Counted from the stretch's first letter, positions 43,312-51,570 are shown. The stretch is DNA of 64,000 bases from CAVTSA01 sp963790575 (GCA_963790575.1 CAWBPD010000012.1:62001-126000), one strand, 5' to 3'. The notes: a model not told the origin generated them from the sequence alone. A program made the numbers and translations.

Positions 43312-45525
43312 CTGGTCCGACGTGGACGCGACCTCGCGCCGGCGGACGTTCAGCGTGACGTCGGGCAGGCGCCGGGAGAGCTGCGCCACCACGTCCCAGG
43401 GTGGAAGGCGGCGGCGACTGGGACGGCCCACCACAACCTCGTTGGTGGTCGTCGACTCCACGTACTCGACGATCACGTCGGCGGGCCGGCCGCCGTGGCG
43501 GGTGACGAACTCGCCGCCCAGCCGGTGGGTGAGCGCGGCGTAGTCGCCAAGCAGCGCCCGGCCCGTGTCGTCCAGGCCCGGGGGCCGTACCGACAGCACG
43601 GTCAGTTTGGCGTCCTGCCGCTCCGCCAGCTCGGCGACCCGGCGGATGCGGGCCTCCAGGTTGGGCTCCGGCTGCACGCAGAGGACGATGCGCGAACGTG
43701 CCTCCACCGAGCCCGGAACGTGGTGGCGCGCGAAGTGAACGAGGCGGGCATCCGTGTGGTCGGCCAGCAGACGCAGCGCGCTTTCGCGCAGCTGGCCCAG
43801 CACATCGAGCCGGAACTCCCCCTGCAGGGCGCGGGCCACCATCGAGGGCGGCAGCACCTGACCCTCCCGAAGCCGGGCGACCAGGTCCTCAGGTGGCAGG
43901 TCGACCAGCTCGATCTCGTCCGCCCGGACCAGCGTCACGTCTTCGACGACGGGACGAATCCGCGGGCCGACCAGGGCCTGGTAGGCGTCGCGGACACTGC
44001 GCACGTCGAGAATGTGGAGAGTCGCGAGCACCGTGATCCCCGCCCGCAGGAGGCGCTTCACCGCGTCGACCCGTGGTTTGCCGTCGGTGTCGGGCCCGAC
44101 CAGGTCGTCGATGCAGACCACGTCCGGGTTGCGCGCGAGCACCGCCTCCACATCCAGGCGGTCGTGGGCCGCGGCCCCTTGCGGGCCTCCCACCAGCTCC
44201 AACCCCTCGCACGCCAGCGGCGGCCCCTTTCGGGTGCGGACGGCCCCGACCACCACGTCCGTTCCTCGCGACCGGCGGCGTCTTGCCTCGTCAAGCATGT
44301 GCGTGGTGGCGCCCGCGCCCGCTGCGTATTCGAGGTGGATGCGGAAGCCGGCCCGACGGCGCGAGCCGTCCAGCTTGCGCAAGACCTCGTCCGCGTGGGG
44401 TCGCTCGGCCGGGTTGGTCGCGATCTCGGCGCGCTCCGCCCCCACCCGCGAGGCGGCGAGCAGGAGGTCGACGTCCGGGAGGGCGTCGACCAGTCGCATC
44501 GCCAGCGTCCGGCCGATCTTGGTGCTCGCCATCTCCCGGGCACGCGAATCCACGATCACGACGCGCGCGCCCACCCGCGTCACCGTGTTGATGGCCTCGC
44601 GGACCACGTCGGCGGTGCGGAGCACGGTACACGCGCTCCCGACCTGCTCGCTCACTCGCACCGCCGCCTCCGTCCACCCTTCCTCGCCCTCCTCACAGTC
44701 GACGATGGCGGCGACCATGCACAGCCCGCGCAGGCGCCTCGCCAGCCGGGAGCCCCGGCGGATCAGACGGCCATCCTGGTCTTCTCCCAGCAGCAGCACC
44801 AGCACGTCCTCGCCGGTCTGCAGGACCCCACTGCGCTCGGCCATGGAGTCGGCCACCAGGCGCAGGCCGATCTCACGCAGCGCGGTGAGGTTGGTCTCGT
44901 TGAAGAAGTTGTCGAGCGCCGGTTCGATGCGCTCGGCGGGATAGATGTTGCCGTGCCGCATCCGCTTGCGGAGCGCCTCGGGGGTGATGTCGATGAACTG
45001 CAGGTCGTCCGCCTCGTCGAGCAGGCGATCGGGGATCGTCTCCCGCACTGTGGTCCCCGTGATCCGCTCGACCAGGTCCTTCACACCCTCGAGGTGCTGG
45101 ATGTTGACCGTCGCCAGCACATCGATGCCGGCGTCGAGCAGGATCTCGACGTCCTGCCAGCGTTTGGGGTTGCGCAGCCCGGGGACGTTGGTGTGGGCGA
45201 GCTCGTCGACCAGCGCCACCTTGGGGTGCCGGGCCAGCAATGCGTCCAGGTCCATCTCCTCCTGGACCGTGCCGCGGTAGGGCACCTGGAGCCGGGGCAG
45301 GACCTCGAGCTGGCCGATCGCCTGGATGGTCCGGGGCCGCTTGTACGTCTCGATGAAGCCGGCCACCACATCGACCCCTTGCTCGCGCAGTCGGTTGGCG
45401 TCGGTCAGCATCGCGAACGTCTTGCCCGTCCCGGGCGCGCCGCCGAGGTAGACCTTGAAGCGACCCCGCCGCGGGACCGGCGGCTCCGGTTCCACCGCCG
45501 CCGTGCGCTCGGAGCGGGTCTCCAT
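43276..45525 (-). CDS. KdpD-type soluble sensor with two tandem KdpD-USP modules
   Basis: 749 residues. Module 1: KdpD domain 21-228 with intact P-loop GGAPGTGKTF (28-37) and DELAHTN (107-113), then USP 238-358. Module 2: KdpD-like 391-588 and USP-like 611-729. Module 2 repeats the same landmarks (LDVEAVLARNPDVVCIDDL against MDLDALLARHPKVALVDEL; ESALRLLAD against EIGLRLVAD), but its P-loop is AAGAGATT with no Lys. There are no membrane helices and no kinase core; those are at 40720-41904. It is last in the kdp operon, 38 bp after kdpC. It should sense K+ or turgor and c-di-AMP-like ligands for the separate kinase. Confidence 0.9.
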   Translation of the reverse strand: METRSERTAAVEPEPPVPRRGRFKVYLGGAPGTGKTFAMLTDANRLREQGVDVVAGFIETYKRPRTIQAIGQLEVLPRLQVPYRGTVQEEMDLDALLARHPKVALVDELAHTNVPGLRNPKRWQDVEILLDAGIDVLATVNIQHLEGVKDLVERITGTTVRETIPDRLLDEADDLQFIDITPEALRKRMRHGNIYPAERIEPALDNFFNETNLTALREIGLRLVADSMAERSGVLQTGEDVLVLLLGEDQDGRLIRRGSRLARRLRGLCMVAAIVDCEEGEEGWTEAAVRVSEQVGSACTVLRTADVVREAINTVTRVGARVVIVDSRAREMASTKIGRTLAMRLVDALPDVDLLLAASRVGAERAEIATNPAERPHADEVLRKLDGSRRRAGFRIHLEYAAGAGATTHMLDEARRRRSRGTDVVVGAVRTRKGPPLACEGLELVGGPQGAAAHDRLDVEAVLARNPDVVCIDDLVGPDTDGKPRVDAVKRLLRAGITVLATLHILDVRSVRDAYQALVGPRIRPVVEDVTLVRADEIELVDLPPEDLVARLREGQVLPPSMVARALQGEFRLDVLGQLRESALRLLADHTDARLVHFARHHVPGSVEARSRIVLCVQPEPNLEARIRRVAELAERQDAKLTVLSVRPPGLDDTGRALLGDYAALTHRLGGEFVTRHGGRPADVIVEYVESTTTNEVVVGRPSRRRLPPWDVVAQLSRRLPDVTLNVRRREVASTSDQTVRTATLSRAG

Positions 45526-45563
45526 CCCCTCTACCTATACCCCAGTGCACGGCACGGCGCATC

Positions 45564-46166
45564 TCACCGCGCCATACCGGCGTCCAGGTCCTGGTTCAAC
45601 TGCAGGACGTTGACGTGGGGCTGCCCGAAGATGAAAAGTGTCCGGCCCGTCGTGTCCTGGTCGACGAGCGCTCTGACCTCGGCCGGCTCCAGCCCGCGGG
45701 CCTGGGCGACGCGGTCCACCTGAAGCAGCGCCGAGGCCTGGGAGATGTCCGGGTCGAGCCCGCTGAAGCTGCTCGTGACCAGGTCGACCGGAATCGGCTG
45801 GTTGGGCGCGAGGTGGTTGGCCTTGCGGATCTTGGCCACGTCCTGCTGCACACGCCTGATCAAGGCGGCGTTGGAGGGCGCGTAGTTGCTGCCGCCCGAG
45901 GACTCCCCGTTGTACGGCTGTGGCGTGGTCGAGGAGACCCGCCCCCAGAAGTAGCGGTCGCTGGTGAACTCCTGGCCGATCAGCGTGGATCCGATGACCT
46001 GGCCGTTCTCCCGGACCAGGCTGCCGTTGGCCTGGTAGGGGAACACGACCTGCGCCACGCCGGTCACGAAGAGCGGGTACATGAGGCCCACCAGCACCGC
46101 GAAGACCAGCGTCAGGCGGAGCGCGATCAACGCGTCCTTGGGCAGGGATTTGAGCATGGTGTCCAT
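45564..46166 (-). CDS. kdpC: KdpC, potassium-transporting ATPase subunit C
   Basis: 200 residues with one N-terminal membrane helix (LIALRLTLVFAVLVGLMYPL) and the KdpC periplasmic-type domain: IGSTLIGQEFTSDRYFWGR, GGSNYAPSNAAL, then PVDLVTSSFSGLDPDISQAS and the C-terminal GEP-like FGQPHVNVLQLN. It stabilises the KdpA-KdpB complex. It starts 6 bp after kdpB, in the operon order FABC. Confidence 0.96.
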   Translation of the reverse strand: MDTMLKSLPKDALIALRLTLVFAVLVGLMYPLFVTGVAQVVFPYQANGSLVRENGQVIGSTLIGQEFTSDRYFWGRVSSTTPQPYNGESSGGSNYAPSNAALIRRVQQDVAKIRKANHLAPNQPIPVDLVTSSFSGLDPDISQASALLQVDRVAQARGLEPAEVRALVDQDTTGRTLFIFGQPHVNVLQLNQDLDAGMAR

Positions 46167-46172
46167 CTCTCC

Positions 46173-48248
46173 TCAGATGAGATGCAGGAAGTTGATGACA
46201 AGGTCGATCACCTTGATGCCGATGAAGGGCAGGATGATGCCGCCCAAGCCGTAGATGAGCAGGTTGCGGCGGAGCAGTGGCCCCGCCCCGAGCGGGCGGT
46301 ACTTGACCCCCCGGAGTGAAAGCGGGATCAGCGCGATGATGATCAGGGCGTTGAAGATGACCGCCGAGAGCACCGCTGAATCCGGGCTCTGCAGCCGCAT
46401 GATGTTGAGCGCCCCCAGGGCGGGCAGGGCGGCGACAAAGATCGCGGGGATGATCGCGAAGTACTTGGCGACGTCGTTGGCGATGCTGAAGGTGGTCAGC
46501 GCGCCGCGCGTGATCAGCATCTGCTTTCCCGCCTCCACGATCTCGATCAGCTTGGTCGGGTCGCTGTCCAGGTCGATCAGGTTGCCGGCCTCCTTGGCGG
46601 CCTGCGTGCCCGAGTTCATGGCCACCGCGACGTCGGCCTGAGCCAGGGCCGGCGCGTCGTTGGTGCCGTCCCCGGTCATCGCGACCATCCGGCCGTCCTC
46701 CTGCTCGCGCCGGATCAGCTTCAGCTTGTCCTCCGGAGTCGCCTCGGCGAGGAAGTCGTCGACCCCCGCCTCCTCGGCGATCGCCTTCGCGGTCAGCGGG
46801 TTGTCGCCGGTGATCATCACCGTGCGCAGTCCCATCTTGCGCAGCTGGGCGAAGCGCTCCCGGATCGCGGGTTTGACGATGTCCTTCAGGTGGATGGTCC
46901 CCAGCAGCCGGCCTGGCGTCCCGTTGCGCGAACCCTCGGCGACGACCAGCGGGGTCCCGCCGGACCGGGCGATCATCTCCACGCGTTCGCGCACGGCGTC
47001 GGGGAGTGGACTCCCGACCCAGGAGGCGACGCTGTCGGCCGCACCTTTGCGGATTGTGCGCCCGTCGAAGTCGACCCCGCTCATGCGCGTGGTGGCGCTG
47101 AAGGGGACAAACTCCATCTCCGTGCTGCTTTCGTCGGCTTTGGTGCCCAGCCGCTTGGCCAGCGTCACCACCGACCGGCCCTCGGGCGTCTCGTCGGCCA
47201 GGCTGGCGAGCGTCGCCGCGTCCACCAGCCGGTCCATGGCGACGCCGGGCGCGGGGAGGAACTCCGCCGCCTGGCGGTTCCCGAATGTGATGGTGCCGGT
47301 CTTGTCGAGCAGCAGCGTGTCCACGTCACCCGCCGCCTCCACGGCGCGACCGGAGAGCGCCACCACGTTGCGCTGCAGCAGGCGGTCGATGCCGGCGATG
47401 CCGATCGCGCTCAGCAGGGCCCCGATGGTGGTCGGGATCAGGCACACCAGCAGCGCCACCAGCACCGTGATCGTGACCGAGGCGCCGGCGTAGATCGCGA
47501 ACGGCTGGAGGGTCACGACCGCGATCATGAAGATGATCGTCAAGCCGGCGAGCAGAATGTTGAGCGCGATCTCGTTGGGCGTCTTGCGCCGGGAGGCGGA
47601 CTCGACCAGCCCGATCATGCGGTCCAGGAAGGTCTCGCCGGGGTTGGCGGTGATCTCGATCACGATGCGGTCCGAGAGCACCCGGGTGCCACCGGTGACG
47701 GCCGATCGGTCGCCCCCGGCTTCGCGGATCACGGGCGCCGACTCGCCGGTGATCGCCGACTCGTCCACTGAGGCGATGCCCTCGATCACGGTGCCGTCAC
47801 CGGGTATCACGTCGTTCGCCTCGCACACCACGCGGTCACCACGATGGAGAGCGGCGGCGGGGACGTGGTCCTCGCCGCCCCCGGCGGTCAGGCGGCGCGC
47901 GGTGGTCTCGGAGCGGGTCCGGCGCAGCGTCGCCGCCTGGGCCTTGCCGCGGCCCTCTGCCACCGCCTCCGCGAAGTTCGCGAAGAGCACTGTGAACCAG
48001 AGCCACAGCGTGGTCTGGCCGACGAACGACTCACTCTGTCCCCCGAGCATCGTGCCGTGGGTGAAGAAGCCGCCGATGAAAAGGATGGAGGTGAGGACCG
48101 AGCCCACCTCGACCACGAACATCACCGGGTTGCGCGCCATCCACCGCGGATCCAGCTTGACGAAGCTCTGGCCGATCGCCGGGATCAGGAGGTGGCGATC
48201 GAGCAGGGTGCTGCTCCGGCGGCGGGTGGGGGTCGTGAGTTCTTGCAT
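46173..48248 (-). CDS. kdpB: KdpB, P-type ATPase catalytic subunit
   Basis: 691 residues. The phosphorylation motif LLLDKTGTITFGNR, actuator TGES in ESAITGESAPVI, MITGDNPLTAKAIAEEAGVD and hinge MTGDGTNDAPALAQADVAVA are all intact. ATG 48248 gives the usual N-terminus; longer frames overlap kdpA. It couples ATP hydrolysis to K+ import with KdpA. It is 11 bp downstream of kdpA and overlaps no neighbour. Confidence 0.97.
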   Translation of the reverse strand: MQELTTPTRRRSSTLLDRHLLIPAIGQSFVKLDPRWMARNPVMFVVEVGSVLTSILFIGGFFTHGTMLGGQSESFVGQTTLWLWFTVLFANFAEAVAEGRGKAQAATLRRTRSETTARRLTAGGGEDHVPAAALHRGDRVVCEANDVIPGDGTVIEGIASVDESAITGESAPVIREAGGDRSAVTGGTRVLSDRIVIEITANPGETFLDRMIGLVESASRRKTPNEIALNILLAGLTIIFMIAVVTLQPFAIYAGASVTITVLVALLVCLIPTTIGALLSAIGIAGIDRLLQRNVVALSGRAVEAAGDVDTLLLDKTGTITFGNRQAAEFLPAPGVAMDRLVDAATLASLADETPEGRSVVTLAKRLGTKADESSTEMEFVPFSATTRMSGVDFDGRTIRKGAADSVASWVGSPLPDAVRERVEMIARSGGTPLVVAEGSRNGTPGRLLGTIHLKDIVKPAIRERFAQLRKMGLRTVMITGDNPLTAKAIAEEAGVDDFLAEATPEDKLKLIRREQEDGRMVAMTGDGTNDAPALAQADVAVAMNSGTQAAKEAGNLIDLDSDPTKLIEIVEAGKQMLITRGALTTFSIANDVAKYFAIIPAIFVAALPALGALNIMRLQSPDSAVLSAVIFNALIIIALIPLSLRGVKYRPLGAGPLLRRNLLIYGLGGIILPFIGIKVIDLVINFLHLI

Positions 48249-48259
48249 CTCGTGCGTCC

Positions 48260-49987
48260 TCAGTGGGCCAGGTGGCCGGCGGACAGCTGGAGCTGCTCCA
48301 GGATCGGGCCCAGCGAAAGTGCGGGGAAGAAGGTGAGGGCGCCAACGATCAGGATCACACCGATCACGAGCGCCACAAAGAGCCCGTTGTCGGTCGCCAG
48401 CGTTCCGCGGCCCTCGGGCACCACCTTCTTGCCCGCGAGCGCGCCGGCCAGCGCCATGATCGGGATCACGAAAATGTAGCGGCCGAACCACATCGCCACG
48501 CCCAGCGTCGTGTTGTAGTAGATGGTGTTCCCGCTGAGGCCGGCGAAGGCGCTCCCGTTGTTGCCGTTGGTCGAGCTGAAGGCGTACAGGATCTCGCTGA
48601 ACCCGTGCGCGCCGGGGTTGAGCGGTCCCGCCTTCCCGGCCGGCACCAGGACGGAGATGGCGGTGAACACGAGGATGTTGAAGACGCCGACCAGCACCGC
48701 CAGCGTCGCCAGCCGCACCTCCTTGGATTCGATCTTCTTGCCCAGGTATTCGGGCGTGCGTCCGACCATCAGGCCGGCGATGAAGACGGCCAGGATGGCG
48801 AACACGAGCATCCCGTAGAGGCCCGATCCGACGCCGCCCGGCGTGATCTCGCCGAGCTGCATGTCGACCAGCGTGACCAGGCCGCCGATCGGGGTCAGGC
48901 TGTCGTGTCCGGCGTCCACCGCGCCGGTACTGGTGTTGGTGGTCGCAGCCGCGAACTCGGCGCTCAGGATGGGTCCGAAGCGGACCTCCTTGCCCTCCAT
49001 GTTGCCGCCTGCCTGCGTGGCGGAGTAGGTCTGGCCGGCGCCGGCCCCCCTCAGAGCGGGATTCCCCATCTGCTCGGAGACGGCGAGGATCACGATCGCC
49101 GCGATCAGCACGATGGCCATGGCGGAGCCGATGGCGAGTCCCTGCTTGACGCGGCCCACCATCTTCCCGAACATCACGGCGAGGCCGAAGGGAGTGACCA
49201 GCTCGAGCCAGATCTCGAACTGGTTGGTGAAACCGTTGGGATTCTCGAAGGGATGGGCGGAGTTGGCGTTGAAGGGTCCGCCACCGTTGTTCCCGAGGTC
49301 CTTGATCGCCTCCTGCGAGGCGAACGGCCCCTGGGCCAGGACCTGCTTCGCTCCCTCCAGCGTGTGGGCGACGGGGTAGGAGCCCAGCGTCTGCACCACG
49401 CCCTGGGAGACCAGGATGAAGGCCCCGATGATCGAGATCGGAAGCAGGACATAGAGGACCGCGCGGGTCATGTCGACGTAGAAGTTGCCGACCGTCTTCA
49501 GCTGCCGTTTGCTGATGGCGCGCACCAGGGCGACCGCGAGCGCGATGCCGGTGGCGGCGCTGAGGAAGTTGTGGATGACCAGCCCCAGCATCTGGGAGAG
49601 GTAGGAAAGCGTGTTCTCGCCCGAGTAGTTCTGCCAGTTGGTGTTGGTGGTGAAGCTGATGGCGGTGTTGAGGGCGAGGTCGGCGGGGACGCCCGGGAAA
49701 TGCCCGGGGTTGAGCGGCAGGTAGCCCTGGAAGCGGAGGATCACGTACGTGAGCAGCAGGCTCACCACCTGCACCGCCAGCATGGCGATCAGGTAGCGGA
49801 GCCAGTTCTGCTCGGCCTCCTCCTTGATGCCGCTGAGCCAGTAGAAGAGCCGCTCGACCGGGCGCACGACCGGCGACAGAAAGACGCGCCGGCCCTGAAA
49901 CACGTTGGCCATGTAGCCGCCCAGGAACCAGGCCGCCACGAAGACCGCGGCCAGGGTGACGGCGGCCGCGAGGATGTCGACTGCCAT
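48260..49987 (-). CDS. kdpA: KdpA, potassium-binding and translocating subunit
   Basis: 575 residues with ~10 membrane helices. Pore-loop segments containing the selectivity-filter glycines are visible: SFTTNTNWQNYSGENT, LGNNGGGPFNANSAHPFENP, GLMVGRTPEYLGKKIE and SSTNGNNGSAFAGLSGN. It forms the K+ channel-like path of the pump. It starts 3 bp before the kdpF stop on the same transcript. Confidence 0.97.
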   Translation of the reverse strand: MAVDILAAAVTLAAVFVAAWFLGGYMANVFQGRRVFLSPVVRPVERLFYWLSGIKEEAEQNWLRYLIAMLAVQVVSLLLTYVILRFQGYLPLNPGHFPGVPADLALNTAISFTTNTNWQNYSGENTLSYLSQMLGLVIHNFLSAATGIALAVALVRAISKRQLKTVGNFYVDMTRAVLYVLLPISIIGAFILVSQGVVQTLGSYPVAHTLEGAKQVLAQGPFASQEAIKDLGNNGGGPFNANSAHPFENPNGFTNQFEIWLELVTPFGLAVMFGKMVGRVKQGLAIGSAMAIVLIAAIVILAVSEQMGNPALRGAGAGQTYSATQAGGNMEGKEVRFGPILSAEFAAATTNTSTGAVDAGHDSLTPIGGLVTLVDMQLGEITPGGVGSGLYGMLVFAILAVFIAGLMVGRTPEYLGKKIESKEVRLATLAVLVGVFNILVFTAISVLVPAGKAGPLNPGAHGFSEILYAFSSTNGNNGSAFAGLSGNTIYYNTTLGVAMWFGRYIFVIPIMALAGALAGKKVVPEGRGTLATDNGLFVALVIGVILIVGALTFFPALSLGPILEQLQLSAGHLAH

Positions 49988-49990
49988 GGA

Positions 49991-50080
49991 TCAGAACCGC
50001 TCCGGCGCGAGCAGCGCGACGAGGAGGTACAGCGTGACCACGAGCGCGATCACTCCTGAGATCGCGTAGAGCGCGGTCAC
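49991..50080 (-). CDS. kdpF: KdpF, small stabilising subunit
   Basis: 29 residues forming one membrane helix (YAISGVIALVVTLYLLVALL) and ending APERF. GTG 50080 overlaps the stop of the preceding 29-residue peptide gene by 4 bp (GTGA), and its AGGAGG ribosome site lies inside that gene. The length matches KdpF proteins, which stabilise the KdpABC complex. Confidence 0.9.
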   Translation of the reverse strand: MTALYAISGVIALVVTLYLLVALLAPERF

Positions 50081-50166
50081 GGCAACCTCCTGAGTCCTGC
50101 GATGTACAGCAGGCCGACCACCGTCAGCGCTGCGAGCAGGCCGAGCATCCAGACGTCGAGTGGCAT
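50077..50166 (-). CDS. Novel 29-residue membrane peptide, first gene of the kdp operon
   Basis: The peptide begins MPLDVWMLGLLAALTVVGLL and ends YIAGLRRLP: a single hydrophobic helix with a basic end. It starts 7 nt after a TAGCGT -10 hexamer (50179-50174 on the minus strand), the leaderless geometry seen elsewhere in the window. Its stop overlaps the kdpF start. The position, coupling and composition support a real gene, perhaps a second KdpF-like helper. It does not match KdpF itself. Confidence 0.65.
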   Translation of the reverse strand: MPLDVWMLGLLAALTVVGLLYIAGLRRLP

Positions 50167-50173
50167 GCCGTGG

Positions 50174-50227
50174 ACGCTAGGAGCGGGTCCGTCAACGACC
50201 CATCAATGCGGCGCAGGACGTTGACGG
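50174..50227. promoter_or_regulatory. kdp control region with inverted repeat
   Basis: TAGCGT (minus strand, 50179-50174) is the -10 of the kdp operon; no good -35 is visible. Upstream lies an inverted repeat with 9-bp arms, CCGTCAACG (50189-50197) and CGTTGACGG (50219-50227), separated by 21 bp, about two DNA turns. A weak promoter with a spaced repeat suits activation by the OmpR-type regulator encoded divergently. Confidence 0.55.
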
Positions 50228-50259
50228 CTTGTTGAGGCCCGCGCGCGGAGGATCGAAGG

Positions 50260-50478
50260 ATGAGAACTCTGGACGGCGCCGCGCCTTGCGAGCTGCTCGA
50301 ACATCCGGTGTTCGACGTGCAGGGCCACGGGCTGGGCCGTGTCGCCGCCGTCGGCACGCGGCATGGAGAGCTTCACCGCATCGGGATCGAGGCGCCCGGT
50401 CCGGTGCCAGGCCCGCTCCGCTTCGTCGCCCGCGAGCGGTTCACGGTTGAGCGAGATCGCGTCGTCCTCACGCCTTGA
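50260..50478 (+). CDS. Small PRC-barrel-like protein
   Basis: 72 residues: LEHPVFDVQGHGLGRVAAVG then LRFVARERFTVERDRVVLTP, resembling the beta-barrel PRC fold (QG-GLGRV turn). The ribosome site GAGGATCGAAGG precedes ATG 50260. It lies between the kdp control region and the response regulator gene and may be co-expressed with the latter. A protein-interaction role is likely for PRC folds; the link with potassium is positional only. Confidence 0.6.
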   Translation: MRTLDGAAPCELLEHPVFDVQGHGLGRVAAVGTRHGELHRIGIEAPGPVPGPLRFVARERFTVERDRVVLTP

Positions 50479-50503
50479 GGCGTGGGAGGGTACGTTTGAC
50501 TTC

Positions 50504-51214
50504 GTGAGCGACGCCGCGGGAGCCGCGGTGCTCGTGGTCGAGGATGACCGCGCGCTGCGAGATTCGCTGGTGGAATCGCTGCGCGCGCACGAGTTCCGGG
50601 TCGCGGCTGCCGGCGATGGCTCGCGGGCGGTGGAGATGCTGCGCGGAGACCGCTTCGACGTCGTGCTGCTGGACATCGGTCTGCCCTTCGTGGACGGCTG
50701 GTACGTACTGCAGACGGTCCCCCAGCCGGCCCCGGCGGTGGTGGTCATCTCAGCGCGGGGGAGCGAGCGCGACAAGGTGCGAGCCCTCGACGCCGGCGCG
50801 GACGACTATCTGGCCAAGCCGTTCGGTACCGAGGAGCTGCTGGCCCGGGTGCGGGCGGTCCTGCGCCGCGTGCGCCCTCCCACCGCGCCGCCCAAAGTCG
50901 TGACCTCGAACGGGGTGACCGTCGACCTCGGAGCCCACACCGTGTTTCGCGATGGTGCGGAGGTCCGGCTGTCCCCCACCGAGTATGGCCTGCTGGCGGA
51001 GCTGGCCCAGCATGCCGGCGAGGTGATGGGTCACCGTAGCCTGCTTCAGCACGTCTGGGGCCCCGGCTATGCCGACGAGCGCAACTATCTGCGGACGTTC
51101 GTGCAGCGGCTGCGGCGCAAGCTGGAGATCGAGCCCTCCAACCCGCGGATCCTTGTCACCGTCGGGAGTCGCGGTTACCGTTTCGGCGACGCCCGCACCT
51201 CCGAGACCGACTGA
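50504..51214 (+). CDS. kdpE: OmpR-family response regulator, KdpE type
   Basis: 236 residues. The receiver domain has AVLVVEDDRALRDSLVESLR, phosphoacceptor Asp in VVLLDIGLPFVDGW and YLAKPFG (Lys). The winged-helix effector has LSPTEYGLLAELAQHAGEVM and YLRTFVQRLRRKLEIEP. GTG 50504 is 7 nt downstream of a TACGTT -10 (50491-50496), so it may be leaderless. It is divergent from the kdp operon and the only intact OmpR-type regulator here, so it is the natural partner of the kinase at 40720. Confidence 0.9.
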   Translation: MSDAAGAAVLVVEDDRALRDSLVESLRAHEFRVAAAGDGSRAVEMLRGDRFDVVLLDIGLPFVDGWYVLQTVPQPAPAVVVISARGSERDKVRALDAGADDYLAKPFGTEELLARVRAVLRRVRPPTAPPKVVTSNGVTVDLGAHTVFRDGAEVRLSPTEYGLLAELAQHAGEVMGHRSLLQHVWGPGYADERNYLRTFVQRLRRKLEIEPSNPRILVTVGSRGYRFGDARTSETD

Positions 51215-51262
51215 CCGCCGGCCCCACCTTCCGGCACCCCCCCGGGCCCCATCCCCGGCAAA

Positions 51263-51329
51263 ACCCCCGTCTCGCACAGAAGGGACGCTAAACCGCGCCG
51301 GATGGCATCCGTTCCGTGCGAAAGGGGGT
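51263..51329. repeat. Palindromic element, family B
   Basis: A 67-nt imperfect palindrome with arms ACCCCCGTCTCGCACAGAAG-GGAC and ATCC-GTTCCGTGCGAAAGGGGGT around GCTAAACCGCGCCGGATGGC. Both the arms and the start of the centre resemble the element at 39987, while the centre also matches family A elements. Confidence 0.75.
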
Positions 51330-51406
51330 ATCCATTTCACTGCCCCTGGGTCTGAGAGGGTCCAAGATGCGGCACTGGCTCAGGTATGGGTGGCCCGGCG
51401 TGCCCT

Positions 51407-51484
51407 GCGCACGCCCTGGGGCCCCGAATGCCGGCGATCGGGGCCCGGCGCACGCCCTGGGAGCCCCGAGTGCCGGCGATCGGG
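51407..51484. repeat. Direct repeat pair, family C
   Basis: Two 37-bp near-identical units at 51407-51443 and 51448-51484 (period 41), each GCGCACGCCCTGGG followed by a short variable part and TGCCGGCGATCGGG. The same core recurs as a pair at 63621-63694 with period 42. Confidence 0.7.
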
Positions 51485-51509
51485 TGGCGATCGGGTGGCA
51501 GCCTTTGGG

Positions 51510-51550
51510 GACGGGGCAATCAGATGGACATCCGTCCGTGCGAAACGGGG
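51510..51550. repeat. Left-truncated family B palindromic element
   Basis: It contains GGGACG, ATGGACATCC and the complete right arm CGTCCGTGCGAAACGGGG of family B, but no left arm. It ends just before the leaderless promoter of the PfpI-like gene. Confidence 0.55.
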
Positions 51551-51570
51551 TCTCTCGTAGCATCGACGAC

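Noticed and set aside
43495..45723. Long plus-strand open frame opposite the KdpD-type sensor
   Set aside because: A shadow of the sensor gene. The minus-strand product has unmistakable KdpD and USP motifs and this one has none.
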